A stretch of DNA of 64,000 nucleotides, from NCBI RefSeq assembly GCF_001650025.1, contig NZ_LVVY01000001.1, positions 62,001 through 126,000 on the forward strand, given 5' to 3'. How positions within the stretch are numbered: the first letter of the stretch is position 1; each line of letters begins with the position of its first letter. Both the position numbers and the translations under genes were made by a program. The DNA is from Devosia elaeis. Lineage in GTDB: Bacteria; Pseudomonadota; Alphaproteobacteria; Rhizobiales; Devosiaceae. Positions 55,303 to 63,981 of the stretch are shown one piece after another. The notes beneath the pieces were generated by a model that worked only from the letters and a program-made list of their open reading frames with translations, searched no databases and had not been told where the DNA came from.

Positions 55303-56142
55303 CTATTCGATGTTCTGAACCTGCTCGCGTAGTTGATCGATCGCCGCCTTGAGGTCAAGACCGATGGCGGTCAGCTCCACCGCGTTTGCCTTGGAACAGA
55401 GCGTATTGGCCTCGCGGTTGAATTCCTGGGCGAGGAAATCGAGGCGCCGCCCTACCGGGCCGCCCTCCCCGATCAGCTTGCGGGCAGCGGCGACATGGGC
55501 GCGCAGGCGGTCGAGCTCTTCCTGGATATCGGCCTTGGTGGCCAGGATGAGCGCTTCCTGGGCGATGCGGTCCTGCGGGAGGGTGATGTCGGCGGCCAAC
55601 AGGGCCAATTGCTCGCGCAGCCGGGCCTCGACATGCTCGCGGGAGCGGGCGGGATGGGCCTCGGCGCGGCCGACCAGTTCGGCAATGATATCGAGATGGC
55701 CGCTCAGCACGGTGGCGATTTCGGCGCCTTCCTCCCGGCGCGCCGCGGCCAATTTCTCCACCGCCTCGGCCGCGCAATCCAGCAACAGGCGGGAGAGTTC
55801 GTCCTCGTCCGCGTCCCCTGCCCCATCATCGAGTTCCAGCACGCCGGGCAGAGCCAGGATGCCATCGAGCCGGGCGGGCCCGGCCACGATGCGGCTGTCG
55901 AGGTCCTCGATGACGGCAAGCACCGTTTCGAGGGCCTGCTTGTTGACGCGGACGGCGCCAGTGCCGGCCTGGCGGTCGATGCTGGCCGTGAGATTGACGG
56001 AGCCCCGGCTCAAGGTCTTGCCCAGCAATTGCCGCAACGCGATCTCGGCCGCGTCGAGACCGGGCGCGAGGCGCAGGCGCATGGCACCGCTTTGCCGCTC
56101 GGCGCGGGCAAAGCCGGTCATGCTGGAGAGCGCGGCCGTCAC
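55303..56142 (-). CDS. yicC: YicC-family protein with N-terminal internal deletion
   Basis: A 279-residue YicC/YloC protein, a family recently linked to endoribonuclease activity. The N-terminus SSMTGFARAERQSGAMRLRL runs straight into APGLDAAEIALRQ. Typical members have about 12-18 further residues here, including a W.LRSVN(G/N)(R/K)-LD motif, which is missing without any frameshift. The rest is normal: the central region (VNKQALETV) and the C-terminal DUF1732 (EELDRLRAHV, LIGEGGPVGRRLDFLAQEFNREANTL). The start overlaps the mltG stop by four bases. It may still fold, but the conserved N-terminal surface is altered. Confidence 0.88.
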   Translation of the reverse strand: MTAALSSMTGFARAERQSGAMRLRLAPGLDAAEIALRQLLGKTLSRGSVNLTASIDRQAGTGAVRVNKQALETVLAVIEDLDSRIVAGPARLDGILALPGVLELDDGAGDADEDELSRLLLDCAAEAVEKLAAARREEGAEIATVLSGHLDIIAELVGRAEAHPARSREHVEARLREQLALLAADITLPQDRIAQEALILATKADIQEELDRLRAHVAAARKLIGEGGPVGRRLDFLAQEFNREANTLCSKANAVELTAIGLDLKAAIDQLREQVQNIE

Positions 56143-57254
56143 TGCTGGACTTCGCCGGCCTCTTCGGCCTCCTCCGCTTCCAGAGCCTGGCGGGCCGCTT
56201 CCGCCTCCGCCTCGGCCTGTGCCGCCGCTTCCGCCGCTATGGCCCGATAGGCGGCCACGTTGCGCTGATGTTCGGCATAGGTCTCGGCAAAGACGTGGCC
56301 CTCCCTGGGCGTGGCGCCCTTGGCGACGAAATAGAGATAATTGTGCTCATCCGGATGGGCGACGGCGCGCAGGGCGTCGATCCCCGGATTGGCGATGGGC
56401 GTCGGGGGCAGGCCATCGATCTGATAGGTGTTGTACGCCGTGCGCTCCTCGATCTCGGAGCGGCGGATGCCGCGATCAAGCGTCGATTGGCCCAGGGTGA
56501 TGCCGTAGATGATGGTGGGGTCCGATTGCAGGCGCATGCCGGTGCGCAGGCGATTGACGAAGACGGCGGCCACCTGCGGGCGCTCGGAGGCCACGCCGGT
56601 TTCCTTTTCAACCACCGAGGCCAGGATCAGCAATTCGGCGGGCGAGGCCAGCGGCAGATCAGGCTGGCGGGTTTCCCAGACTTCGGCGAGCGCCTGGGTC
56701 ATGGCGAGCTGCATCTTGTCCAGCACCGATTGGCGGGTATCGCCAGGGGTGTAGTCATAGCTGCCGGGCAGGATGGACCCTTCGGGCGGCAATTGGCCGA
56801 TCGCGCCGGTCAACCGGTCGTCGGCATTGATGCGCTGAATGGCCTGCCAGACGGTCCAGCCCTCGGGAATGACCACGGCATAGCGCAGCGGATTGCCCTC
56901 GGTCAGTTCCTTGTAAATCTCGGCCATGCTGGCGCCGGCGGGAATGCGGAAATCGCCGGCCTTGATGACGGTGTTCTGTTCGACGCGGGTGCCGAACTGG
57001 CTGAAAATCAGCGCATTGGAAATCAGCCCCTGCTCTTCCAGGCGCGTGGCGGTGCTGGAGAGCGAAGACCCCGATTCGACCCGGAAGACGCGCTCTTCGC
57101 CGAGCGGGCCTTCGCCGTAATATTGCGATGCGACAAAGATGAAGCCGCCCGCCACCACGACAAGGCCAATCACCAGCAGGGTAAGAAGGCCATTGAGAAT
57201 ATCGACAAGGGCATTGCCGGAACGGCGGCGGCGACGTTTTCTGCGGTCGTTCAT
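56139..57254 (-). CDS. mltG: Endolytic murein transglycosylase MltG
   Basis: A 371-residue inner-membrane lytic transglycosylase that cuts nascent glycan strands. A basic N-terminus and one helix (about 20-42) are followed by a LysM-like region and the YceG catalytic domain. The catalytic Glu is Glu218 in ASVVEKETG, and RLQSDPTIIYG and YNTYQIDGLPPTPIANPG follow. A Glu/Ala-rich tail of about 45 residues ends the protein. It makes anhydro ends that the salvage genes in this window can recover. Confidence 0.95.
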   Translation of the reverse strand: MNDRRKRRRRRSGNALVDILNGLLTLLVIGLVVVAGGFIFVASQYYGEGPLGEERVFRVESGSSLSSTATRLEEQGLISNALIFSQFGTRVEQNTVIKAGDFRIPAGASMAEIYKELTEGNPLRYAVVIPEGWTVWQAIQRINADDRLTGAIGQLPPEGSILPGSYDYTPGDTRQSVLDKMQLAMTQALAEVWETRQPDLPLASPAELLILASVVEKETGVASERPQVAAVFVNRLRTGMRLQSDPTIIYGITLGQSTLDRGIRRSEIEERTAYNTYQIDGLPPTPIANPGIDALRAVAHPDEHNYLYFVAKGATPREGHVFAETYAEHQRNVAAYRAIAAEAAAQAEAEAEAARQALEAEEAEEAGEVQQ

Positions 57255-57351
57255 CGGTTCAGCTTCACTCGCAATAGGCCGCTTTCGGATAGAGACGGCC
57301 GTTTTTGATGATATTTTGCGCCAAACTGTGGCGAAGCGCCGACAAAGACAA

Positions 57352-57382
57352 GGGGCACATGGCGGTTAAGCGCATGTGCCCC
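57352..57382 (-). terminator. Terminator-like hairpin downstream of fabF
   Basis: GGGGCACATG (57352-57361) and CATGTGCCCC (57373-57382) are exact inverted repeats. On the minus strand the stem follows fabF by 40 bases and is followed by TTGTCTTTG. It would separate the acpP-fabF transcript from mltG, so mltG probably has its own promoter or depends on read-through. Confidence 0.65.
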
Positions 57383-57422
57383 CATCAAATTCGTTATGCG
57401 GCCCAGAATGGCGGCGCGCGGC

Positions 57423-58691
57423 TCAGTCGGCCTTGCGCATGACTAGGGTGGCGTTGGTGCCGCCGAAGCCGAAGCTGTTGGACAAGGCTACGTTGATTTC
57501 CTTCTTGAGCGCCTTGTGAGGCACGAGATTGATCTCGGTCTCGACCGAAGGATTGTCCAGGTTCAGCGTGGGCGGAGCGACGCCGTCGCGCATGGCGAGC
57601 AGGCAGAAGATCGCTTCCACCGAACCGGCGGCGCCCAGGAGATGGCCGACGGCGGACTTGGTGGAGCTCATCACCGTCTTCGGGGCGGCATCGCCCAGCA
57701 CGCGGGTGACCGCGCCCAGCTCGATTTCGTCGCCGAGCGGCGTCGAGGTGCCGTGGGCGTTGATATAATCGATATCGGAGGCGGAAATGCCGGCGCGCTT
57801 GATGGCCGCGCTCATGGCGCGGAAGCCGCCATCGCCATCGGGCGACGGGGCGGTGATGTGATAGGCATCGCCGCTGAGGCCATAACCGATCACTTCGCCA
57901 TAAATCTTGGCGCCGCGGGCCTTGGCCCGCTCGTAATCCTCGAGCACGACGATACCGGCGCCCTCGCCCATGACGAAACCATCACGGTCCTTGTCATAGG
58001 GACGGGAAGCGGCGACGGGATTGTCGTTGAAGCCGGTGGAGAGGGCGCGGGCGGCCGAGAACCCGGCCAGCGAGAGCCGGTTGACGCAGCTTTCCGTGCC
58101 GCCGGCCACCATCACGTCCGCATCGCCCAGGGCGATGAGGCGGGCCGCATCGCCAATGGCATGCGCCCCGGTGGAGCAGGCGGTGACCACCGAATGGTTC
58201 GGGCCCTTCAGGCCGAACCGAATCGAGACCTGGCCGGAGGCGAGGTTGATCAGACGTCCCGGAATGAAGAAGGGGCTGATGCGGCGCGGACCCTTTTCAT
58301 GCAGGGTCACGGAGGCATCATAGATGCCGCCGACGCCACCGATGCCCGAGCCGATCAGGACGCCAGTGCGTTCCTGCTCTTCCTGGGTCTTGGGCTCGAC
58401 GCCAGCATCCTGGATGGCCTGCGTGGCGGCTGCCATGGCATAGACGATGAATGGGTCAACCTTGCGCTGCTCCTTCACCTCCATCCATTCGTCGGGGTTG
58501 TACTTGCCATCGGCATAGTCCCCGAGCGGAATGCGGTGGGCGATCTGGCAGGCAATATCGTCGACTTCGAAGTCGTCGATACGCTTGGCACCACTCTTGC
58601 CGGCTAGAATGTTGGCCCAGGTGGGTTCAACACCACAGCCCAGAGGCGTGACAAGCCCCAGCCCGGTGACGACGACTCGGCGCAATTCCAT
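57423..58691 (-). CDS. fabF: 3-oxoacyl-[acyl-carrier-protein] synthase II
   Basis: A 422-residue condensing enzyme of fatty acid elongation. Cys in VTACSTGAHA, His in INAHGTSTPLGD and His in SAVGHLLGAAGS make the catalytic triad, and RRVVVTGLGLVTPLG begins the protein. It is 21 bases after acpP, the usual partner. Length is standard. Confidence 0.97.
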   Translation of the reverse strand: MELRRVVVTGLGLVTPLGCGVEPTWANILAGKSGAKRIDDFEVDDIACQIAHRIPLGDYADGKYNPDEWMEVKEQRKVDPFIVYAMAAATQAIQDAGVEPKTQEEQERTGVLIGSGIGGVGGIYDASVTLHEKGPRRISPFFIPGRLINLASGQVSIRFGLKGPNHSVVTACSTGAHAIGDAARLIALGDADVMVAGGTESCVNRLSLAGFSAARALSTGFNDNPVAASRPYDKDRDGFVMGEGAGIVVLEDYERAKARGAKIYGEVIGYGLSGDAYHITAPSPDGDGGFRAMSAAIKRAGISASDIDYINAHGTSTPLGDEIELGAVTRVLGDAAPKTVMSSTKSAVGHLLGAAGSVEAIFCLLAMRDGVAPPTLNLDNPSVETEINLVPHKALKKEINVALSNSFGFGGTNATLVMRKAD

Positions 58692-58712
58692 GTCAGCGGC
58701 CTATCCCAGCTT

Positions 58713-58949
58713 TTAGCTGGTCGCCTTGGTCAGGAAAGCGACGGCATCGCCGAAAGTCTGGATCGACTCGGCAGCGTCATCGGGGATCTCGACCGAGAAT
58801 TCTTCCTCGAAAGCCATAACCAGTTCGACCTGATCCAGGGAGTCAGCACCCAGATCGTCGATGAAGCTGGCCTTTTCGGTGACCTTCTCGGCATCCACAT
58901 TGAGGTGTTCCACAACGATCTTGCGGACCCGATCAGCGACATCGCTCAT
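58713..58949 (-). CDS. acpP: Acyl carrier protein
   Basis: A 78-residue acidic carrier with the phosphopantetheine site Ser in [12 protein letters not shown]. The four-helix pattern and length match AcpP. It is between fabG and fabF. Confidence 0.98.
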   Translation of the reverse strand: MSDVADRVRKIVVEHLNVDAEKVTEKASFIDDLGADSLDQVELVMAFEEEFSVEIPDDAAESIQTFGDAVAFLTKATS

Positions 58950-59350
58950 ATTTGACTTCCCTTTTAGAAATCGAAGTTTCGTTTCGCTTCTTATTGGCGA
59001 TGAGCCAATTCTTCAAGCGGTGTTGGCTTGCCGGGGGCCAGTGTAAGCGGCCCGAAGGGCGCCTGCAAGGCAGACCGGCAAGGGTAAACGCGGCGCGAGG
59101 TAACACGTTTCACCGCAAATAGCCAAGGCGTTTTGCCCGGTTTCCAAGGGCTTTATGGGCCATAGGCTCATTGAGCCGAGGGAAAAATGGACAAAATCGT
59201 CCACTCACCGGCTCGTCCCCCTCGGGCTTGACCCGAAGGGTCTTTGTTTATGGCGATTCAGACAGGAACCCTCGGGGCAAGCCCGAGGGTGACGAATAGA
59301 GATGGGTGGGCGTTCCTGCTCATCCCGAGGGTTGACGCCTCACCAATCAA
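58950..59350. other. acpP leader region with family A repeat
   Basis: The 401 bases between fabG and acpP hold a family A repeat at 59215-59293, with further fragments (CCCGAGGGTTGACG) to about 59340. The acpP promoter should be in 58950-59150, but I cannot fix it. No gene is seen; a 63-codon frame in it lacks a ribosome-binding site. A separate acpP promoter would suit its high expression relative to fabG. Confidence 0.5.
59215..59293. repeat. Two-hairpin repeat, family A copy 3
   Basis: GTCCCCCTCGGGCTTGACCCG on the left and GGGGCAAGCCCGAGGGTGAC on the right. It has the same plan as copies at 33270-33340 and 35584-35662. Confidence 0.8.
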
Positions 59351-60088
59351 TCAAATCATCGCCATGCCGCCATTCACGTTCAGCGTGTGGCCGGTGATGT
59401 AGGCGGCGGCATCGCTGGCGAGGAAGACGGCGCAGGCGGCGATTTCCTGGGCGGTGCCCAGGCGGCCGGCCGGCACCGTGGACAGGATGGATTCCCGCTG
59501 CTTGTCGTTGAGCTCGTCGGTCATGGCCGAGGCGATGAAGCCGGGGGCGATGGAATTGACGGTGATGTTGCGGCTGGCCACTTCATAGGCCAGGGCCTTG
59601 TTCATGCCGATGAGGCCGGCCTTGGAGGCGGCGTAATTGCCCTGCCCCGGATTGCCCATGACGCCGACGACCGAGGAAATGCCGATGATGCGGCCCCAGC
59701 GCGCCTTCATCATGCCGCGCAGCACGGCCCGATTGAGATGGAAGGCGGCGGTGAGGTTGACGGCGATGACGTCATCCCATTCCTCGTCCTTCATGCGCAT
59801 GAACAGATTGTCGCGCGTCATGCCGGCATTGTTGATCAGGATATCGACGCCGCCCATGGCGGCCTCGGCGGCGGGGACGAGCTTGTCGACTTCGTCGAGC
59901 TTGCTGAGATTGGCGGGCAGAATCGGGCAATCCTTGCCGATTTCCTTCGCCGTATCTTCCAGGGCGCCGACGCGCGTGCCCGAAAGGGCGACATTGGCGC
60001 CGGCTGCGGCGAGCGCCTTGGCGATTTCCCGGCCTATACCGCCGCTGGCGCCGGTGACGAGGGCGCGTTTACCAGTAAGATCAAACAT
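59351..60088 (-). CDS. fabG: 3-oxoacyl-[acyl-carrier-protein] reductase
   Basis: A 245-residue SDR enzyme of fatty acid synthesis. TGASGGIGRE (13-22), NNAGMTRDNLFMRM and the catalytic Ser, Tyr, Lys in SSVVGVMGNPGQGNYAASKAG are intact, and the C-terminus ITGHTLNVNGGMAM is typical of FabG. It lies 47 bases after fabD in the usual fab order. Confidence 0.97.
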   Translation of the reverse strand: MFDLTGKRALVTGASGGIGREIAKALAAAGANVALSGTRVGALEDTAKEIGKDCPILPANLSKLDEVDKLVPAAEAAMGGVDILINNAGMTRDNLFMRMKDEEWDDVIAVNLTAAFHLNRAVLRGMMKARWGRIIGISSVVGVMGNPGQGNYAASKAGLIGMNKALAYEVASRNITVNSIAPGFIASAMTDELNDKQRESILSTVPAGRLGTAQEIAACAVFLASDAAAYITGHTLNVNGGMAMI

Positions 60089-60135
60089 TTAGGGCCTCTT
60101 GCGAGAAATTGGAATCAAGCGCTTGAGAGATCGAT

Positions 60136-61086
60136 TCAAGCGCCGAGCTGGGCGGCGAAGGCATCGGTATCGGCCGGCGAGCCGACGGATTGGGCCGAAG
60201 CGTCGGGGGCGATGCGCTTGGCGAGGCCAGTGAGAACCTTGCCGGTGCCCAGTTCGACCAGATTGGCGACGCCGCCCTCCTTGGTCAGCCAAGTGACGCT
60301 TTCGGTCCAGCGGACCATGCCGGTGACCTGCTCGACCAGGCGCCGGCGAATTTCGTCCGGGTCGGAAATCGGGGCGGCCAGCACGTTGGAGACGACCGGC
60401 ACAACCGGCGCCTGCATGTCCACTTCGGCGAGCGCGGCGGCCATGGCATCGGCGGCGGGCTGCATCAACGTGCAATGGAAGGGCGCGCTGACGGGCAGCA
60501 GCAGCGCGCGCTTGGCGCCCTTGCCCTTGGCGATCTCAACGGCGCGCTCGACGGCGGCGATGGCGCCGGACACCACTACCTGGCCCGGCGCATTGTCATT
60601 GGCGACATCGCAGACCTCGCCCTGCCCCGCTTCGGCCGCGACGGCCTTGGCGGTGTCGAGATCGAGGCCCAGCAAGGCGGCCATGGCGCCATGACCGACC
60701 GGCACGGCCTTCTGCATGGCCTGGCCGCGAATGCGCAGCAGGCGGGCGGCGTCGGCCAGCGAGAAGGTGCCGGCGGCGCAGAGCGCGGAATATTCGCCCA
60801 GCGAATGGCCGGCGACGAATTTGGCATGGTCCCGGAGGTAAATGCCGCGGGCCTCGAGGACGCGGATGACGGCCAGGCTCACCGCCATCAGGGCGGGCTG
60901 GGCATTTTCGGTGAGGCGCAGAATGTCTTCCGGCCCCTCGAACATGACGGCGGACAGGCGCTCGCCCAGGGCTTCGTCGACCTCCTGGAAGACGGCGCGC
61001 GCCTCGGGATAGGCGGCGGCGAGATCCTTGCCCATGCCGACGGCCTGGCTCCCCTGGCCGGGGAAAGTGAATGCGGTGCTGGACAT
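60136..61086 (-). CDS. fabD: Malonyl-CoA:ACP transacylase
   Basis: A 316-residue enzyme that loads malonate onto ACP. The N-terminus FTFPGQGSQAVGMGKDLA, the nucleophile Ser in AGHSLGEYSAL, and SAPFHCTLMQPAADAM with catalytic His are all present. The ATG at 61086 has GAGAGGGG upstream. It begins the fabD-fabG-acpP-fabF run. Confidence 0.97.
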   Translation of the reverse strand: MSSTAFTFPGQGSQAVGMGKDLAAAYPEARAVFQEVDEALGERLSAVMFEGPEDILRLTENAQPALMAVSLAVIRVLEARGIYLRDHAKFVAGHSLGEYSALCAAGTFSLADAARLLRIRGQAMQKAVPVGHGAMAALLGLDLDTAKAVAAEAGQGEVCDVANDNAPGQVVVSGAIAAVERAVEIAKGKGAKRALLLPVSAPFHCTLMQPAADAMAAALAEVDMQAPVVPVVSNVLAAPISDPDEIRRRLVEQVTGMVRWTESVTWLTKEGGVANLVELGTGKVLTGLAKRIAPDASAQSVGSPADTDAFAAQLGA

Positions 61087-61310
61087 GTGTGAACCCCTCT
61101 CGCAACCCAGTGTGACAACCCGTTGCGGGGCTGTCCAGTTGCGGCGGGCTTTGCCGGGAGTGTGTGGCGGAGTCAAGGCCGGGGCCGGGAAAACTCCGCG
61201 CTGGCGGGATGCAAACAAGAGGCGTAGCGTATTGGTGCCGTCATATTGGTGCGCCATTGAACAAAGAGGGGAGCGGCGCGTTTCCGTTTGACCATATCGA
61301 GGACGATGAA

Positions 61311-63197
61311 ATGAAACTTCTCAGTTTTTCCTGCGCGCTCATGGCGTGCACTGCCATTGCCTCTTCCACCAGCCTTGCCCAGAGTCCGGATTCCTACGTC
61401 ACCGGCAGCAAGCAATTCACGCAGTCGGTGCTGATCGAGGGCCTGGCCAATCCGTGGGAAATCACCCTCGGGCCGGATGGAATGATCTGGACCACGGAGC
61501 GGACGGGCAAGCGCATCAGTCGAATCGATCCGGCGAGCGGCGAACAGCATATCGCGGTGACCATCGACGAGATTTCCGCTCCCGGCGGGCAGGACGGACT
61601 GATGGGCCTGGCGCTGCATCCCGAACTGGGGACCGGCACGGGCAATGACTATGTCTATGCCGCCTATACCTATGTGGACGCGGACAAGGGCCCCGATCCG
61701 CAGGTCGAGGACCCGGCCAGCCCCTATTACGAGCTTTATACCAAGATCGTGCAGTTCACCTATAACGAGGCGGACGGCACGCTGAGCGACCCGGTGGACC
61801 TGATCACCGGCTTGCCGGCGAGCAATGACCACAATTCGGGCCGGCTGAAATTCGGGCCGGACAGCAAGCTCTATTACACGCTGGGCGACCAGGGGAACAA
61901 TCAGGGCGCCAATGTTTGCCTGGCCATCGAGGCGCAACGCCTGCCGACGGCCGAGGAAGTGGGCAATGCCGATTATGTCGCCTATGTCGGCAAATCGCTG
62001 CGGCTCAACCTGGACGGCTCGATCCCCGAGGACAATCCCGAGCTGGACGGCGTGCAGAGCCACGTCTTCACCTATGGCCATCGCAACATGCAAGGCATCG
62101 ACTTCGGGCCCGACGGCACGCTCTACGCCTCCGAGCACGGCCCCAAGACCGATGACGAGGTCAATATCCTCCAGAGCGGCGGCAATTACGGCTGGCCCAA
62201 TGTAGCGGGCTTCCTCGACGACAAGGCCTATGAGCACGCCAATTGGGAACTCGCGGCCAACCCGCCCTGCGAAGAGACCACGTTCAGCGAATACGAGATT
62301 CCCGAAAACGTGCCGCACGAGCCGGAATCGGCCTTTACCGAAGACATGGTGGAGCCGATCGCGACCATGTTCACGGTCGATACCGGCTGGAACTTCGTGG
62401 TGCCGGATTGCCGCGGCGTCGACTTCATCTGCTGGCCGACGGTCGGCGTGACCTCCATTCAATATTATGAAGGCGGGGACGACCGCATTCCGGGCTGGGA
62501 CAAGGTGCTGCTGGCGCCGACGCTCAAGCGCGGCTCGATCTACGTGCTGCCGCTCGATGAGAGTGGACAGGCGGTCGAGGGCACGGTGGAGCGCTACTTC
62601 CAGTCCAACAACCGCTATCGCGACGTGGCCGTCAGCGCCGACGGCAAATCGATCTATGTCGCCACCGACGCCACGGGCCTGGCTGAGAATGTGGATGGCG
62701 GTACGACCAGCGAACTCGACAATCCCGGTCAGATCCTGGTCTTCACCTATGAAGGCGAAGGCGATCCCGATGCGGTGCCGCCCCCCAACGAGCAATCGCT
62801 GCGCGGGCAGAACCTGGCGGAAAGCGGCGATGCGGCTCCGGCCGCCGGCGATGCGGCCACCGCCGCAGAGGGCGACGGCCCCAGCTTCACCGCCGAACAG
62901 GTGGCGAGCGGCAAGACGGCCTATAATGCCAATTGCTCGGTCTGCCACGGCGATACGCTGACCAACAACACCTATGGCCCGCCGCTGGCCGGTGAATTCT
63001 TCCACGAGAACTGGGCGGGCCAGACCGCCGGCGACCTGGTGGAAAAGGTCCATACCATGCCGCCCAGCGCGCCCGATTCCCTGTCCGAGGACGTCTATGC
63101 CGCCATGGCGGCCTATATCCTGTCGGTCAACGGTCTCGAGCCCGGCGACACGCCCATCAGCCGCGAGTCGACCGAAACGATCAGCTTCCCGCAATAG
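61311..63197 (+). CDS. PQQ-type sugar dehydrogenase (glucose/sorbosone dehydrogenase family) fused to cytochrome c
   Basis: A 628-residue secreted protein. The signal peptide (SFSCALMACTAIASSTSLAQ) is followed by a six-bladed beta-propeller of the soluble aldose-dehydrogenase (Asd/GDH-B) family at about 30-500: GLANPWEITLGPDGMIWTTE, HNSGRLKFGPDSKLYYTLGD and GHRNMQGIDFGPDGTLYASE (each as fragments). A linker rich in Ala and Asp (about 510-530) leads to a class I cytochrome c with CSVCH at 542-546 and Met in the MPPSAP region. Electrons from sugar oxidation could go directly to the respiratory chain. Confidence 0.9.
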   Translation: MKLLSFSCALMACTAIASSTSLAQSPDSYVTGSKQFTQSVLIEGLANPWEITLGPDGMIWTTERTGKRISRIDPASGEQHIAVTIDEISAPGGQDGLMGLALHPELGTGTGNDYVYAAYTYVDADKGPDPQVEDPASPYYELYTKIVQFTYNEADGTLSDPVDLITGLPASNDHNSGRLKFGPDSKLYYTLGDQGNNQGANVCLAIEAQRLPTAEEVGNADYVAYVGKSLRLNLDGSIPEDNPELDGVQSHVFTYGHRNMQGIDFGPDGTLYASEHGPKTDDEVNILQSGGNYGWPNVAGFLDDKAYEHANWELAANPPCEETTFSEYEIPENVPHEPESAFTEDMVEPIATMFTVDTGWNFVVPDCRGVDFICWPTVGVTSIQYYEGGDDRIPGWDKVLLAPTLKRGSIYVLPLDESGQAVEGTVERYFQSNNRYRDVAVSADGKSIYVATDATGLAENVDGGTTSELDNPGQILVFTYEGEGDPDAVPPPNEQSLRGQNLAESGDAAPAAGDAATAAEGDGPSFTAEQVASGKTAYNANCSVCHGDTLTNNTYGPPLAGEFFHENWAGQTAGDLVEKVHTMPPSAPDSLSEDVYAAMAAYILSVNGLEPGDTPISRESTETISFPQ

Positions 63198-63207
63198 GGA
63201 GCATTTC

Positions 63208-63238
63208 AGGGAGGCGGGATTTCCGCCTCCCTTTTTCT
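63208..63238 (+). terminator. Rho-independent terminator after the PQQ-type dehydrogenase
   Basis: AGGGAGGCGG (63208-63217) and CCGCCTCCCT (63223-63232) form a perfect 10-bp stem around GATTT, followed by TTTTCTTG. It ends the dehydrogenase transcript just after its stop codon. Confidence 0.9.
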
Positions 63239-63287
63239 TGTTGGGGGCTCCGTCGCAGCCCCCCTCCGAAGGACGCAAGCTGGAAGA

Positions 63288-63317
63288 AACAGAGGTTCCC
63301 GCTTTCGCGGGAATGAC
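63288..63317. repeat. Family B repeat, right arm only
   Basis: AAACAGAGGTTCCCGC followed by TTTCGCGGGAATGAC is almost identical to the right half of the element at 54544-54617. The left half is missing here. Confidence 0.75.
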
Positions 63318-63439
63318 TCCGTGGTTGGGTGATGGGCGAAGCACACAAGAAGCCCCCTCCCTCCCCCTCTGCTTGCGCCCGTCCCGGATTTGCTCTATAG
63401 CGCCGCCAGCAATTCGTTTGGCCGGGGGCTGAACGGAGG

Positions 63440-63475
63440 GTTCTTGCTTTGGCAAGAACAGGGTCCGGCGGACCC
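63440..63475 (+). promoter_or_regulatory. Tandem hairpins in the rpsF leader region
   Basis: GTTCTTGC (63440-63447) pairs exactly with GCAAGAAC (63452-63459) around TTTG. One base later GGGTCC (63461-63466) pairs with GGACCC (63470-63475). They are about 110 bases before the rpsF start. They could be a protein-binding leader, such as the S6:S18 feedback motif region, or an upstream terminator remnant; no T-run follows. Confidence 0.45.
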
Positions 63476-63582
63476 GGCCTCCCGTGTTCCCGCTCTTTGC
63501 AAGACTGCTTTGACGCCTTTCCGGCTTCGAAGGGGCTCCGCGCCAGACATTGCTGAGGACAACTCGAAAGGAAGGCGCATCA

Positions 63583-63981
63583 ATGGCCCTTTACGAACAC
63601 ATCTTCCTGGCGCGCCAGGACGTTTCGCAGCAGCAGGTCGAAGAGCTGACCACTGCCCTCACCGACATCCTGGCTCAGGGTGGCGGCAAGGTGACCAAGA
63701 ATGAATATTGGGGCCTCAAGGGTCTCTCCTACCGCATCCGCAAGAACCGCAAGGCGCATTACACCCTGCTGAACCTCGACGCACCGGCTGCCGCCATTGC
63801 CGAGATGGAGCGCCAGATGCGCATCAATGAAGACATCCTGCGCTTCATGACCGTGCGCGTGGACGAGTTGGAAGAAGGCCCGTCGGCAATGATGCAGAAG
63901 CGCGATCGCGACGACCGTGACGGCCCGCGCGGCGGTGACCGTGGCGGTTTCTCCGGCGAACGCCGCCCGCGCCGCTTCTAA
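63583..63981 (+). CDS. rpsF: 30S ribosomal protein S6
   Basis: A 132-residue ribosomal protein: [49 protein letters not shown] and [16 protein letters not shown] are standard, and the C-terminal tail is rich in Arg, Asp and Gly, as in other Hyphomicrobiales. The start at 63583 has AAGGAAGG upstream. The next gene, beyond the window, is expected to be rpsR. The operon is divergent in direction from the fab genes. Confidence 0.97.
   Translation: MALYEHIFLARQDVSQQQVEELTTALTDILAQGGGKVTKNEYWGLKGLSYRIRKNRKAHYTLLNLDAPAAAIAEMERQMRINEDILRFMTVRVDELEEGPSAMMQKRDRDDRDGPRGGDRGGFSGERRPRRF

Larger units (their letters stand above)
63198..63582. other. Gap with terminator, family B half repeat and the rpsF leader
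   Basis: In order: a terminator at 63208-63238, a family B right arm at 63288-63317, two neighbouring perfect hairpins at 63440-63459 and 63461-63475, and the rpsF ribosome-binding site (AAGGAAGG, about 63569). No gene is seen. The hairpins are in the expected place for the rpsF mRNA leader. Confidence 0.6.
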
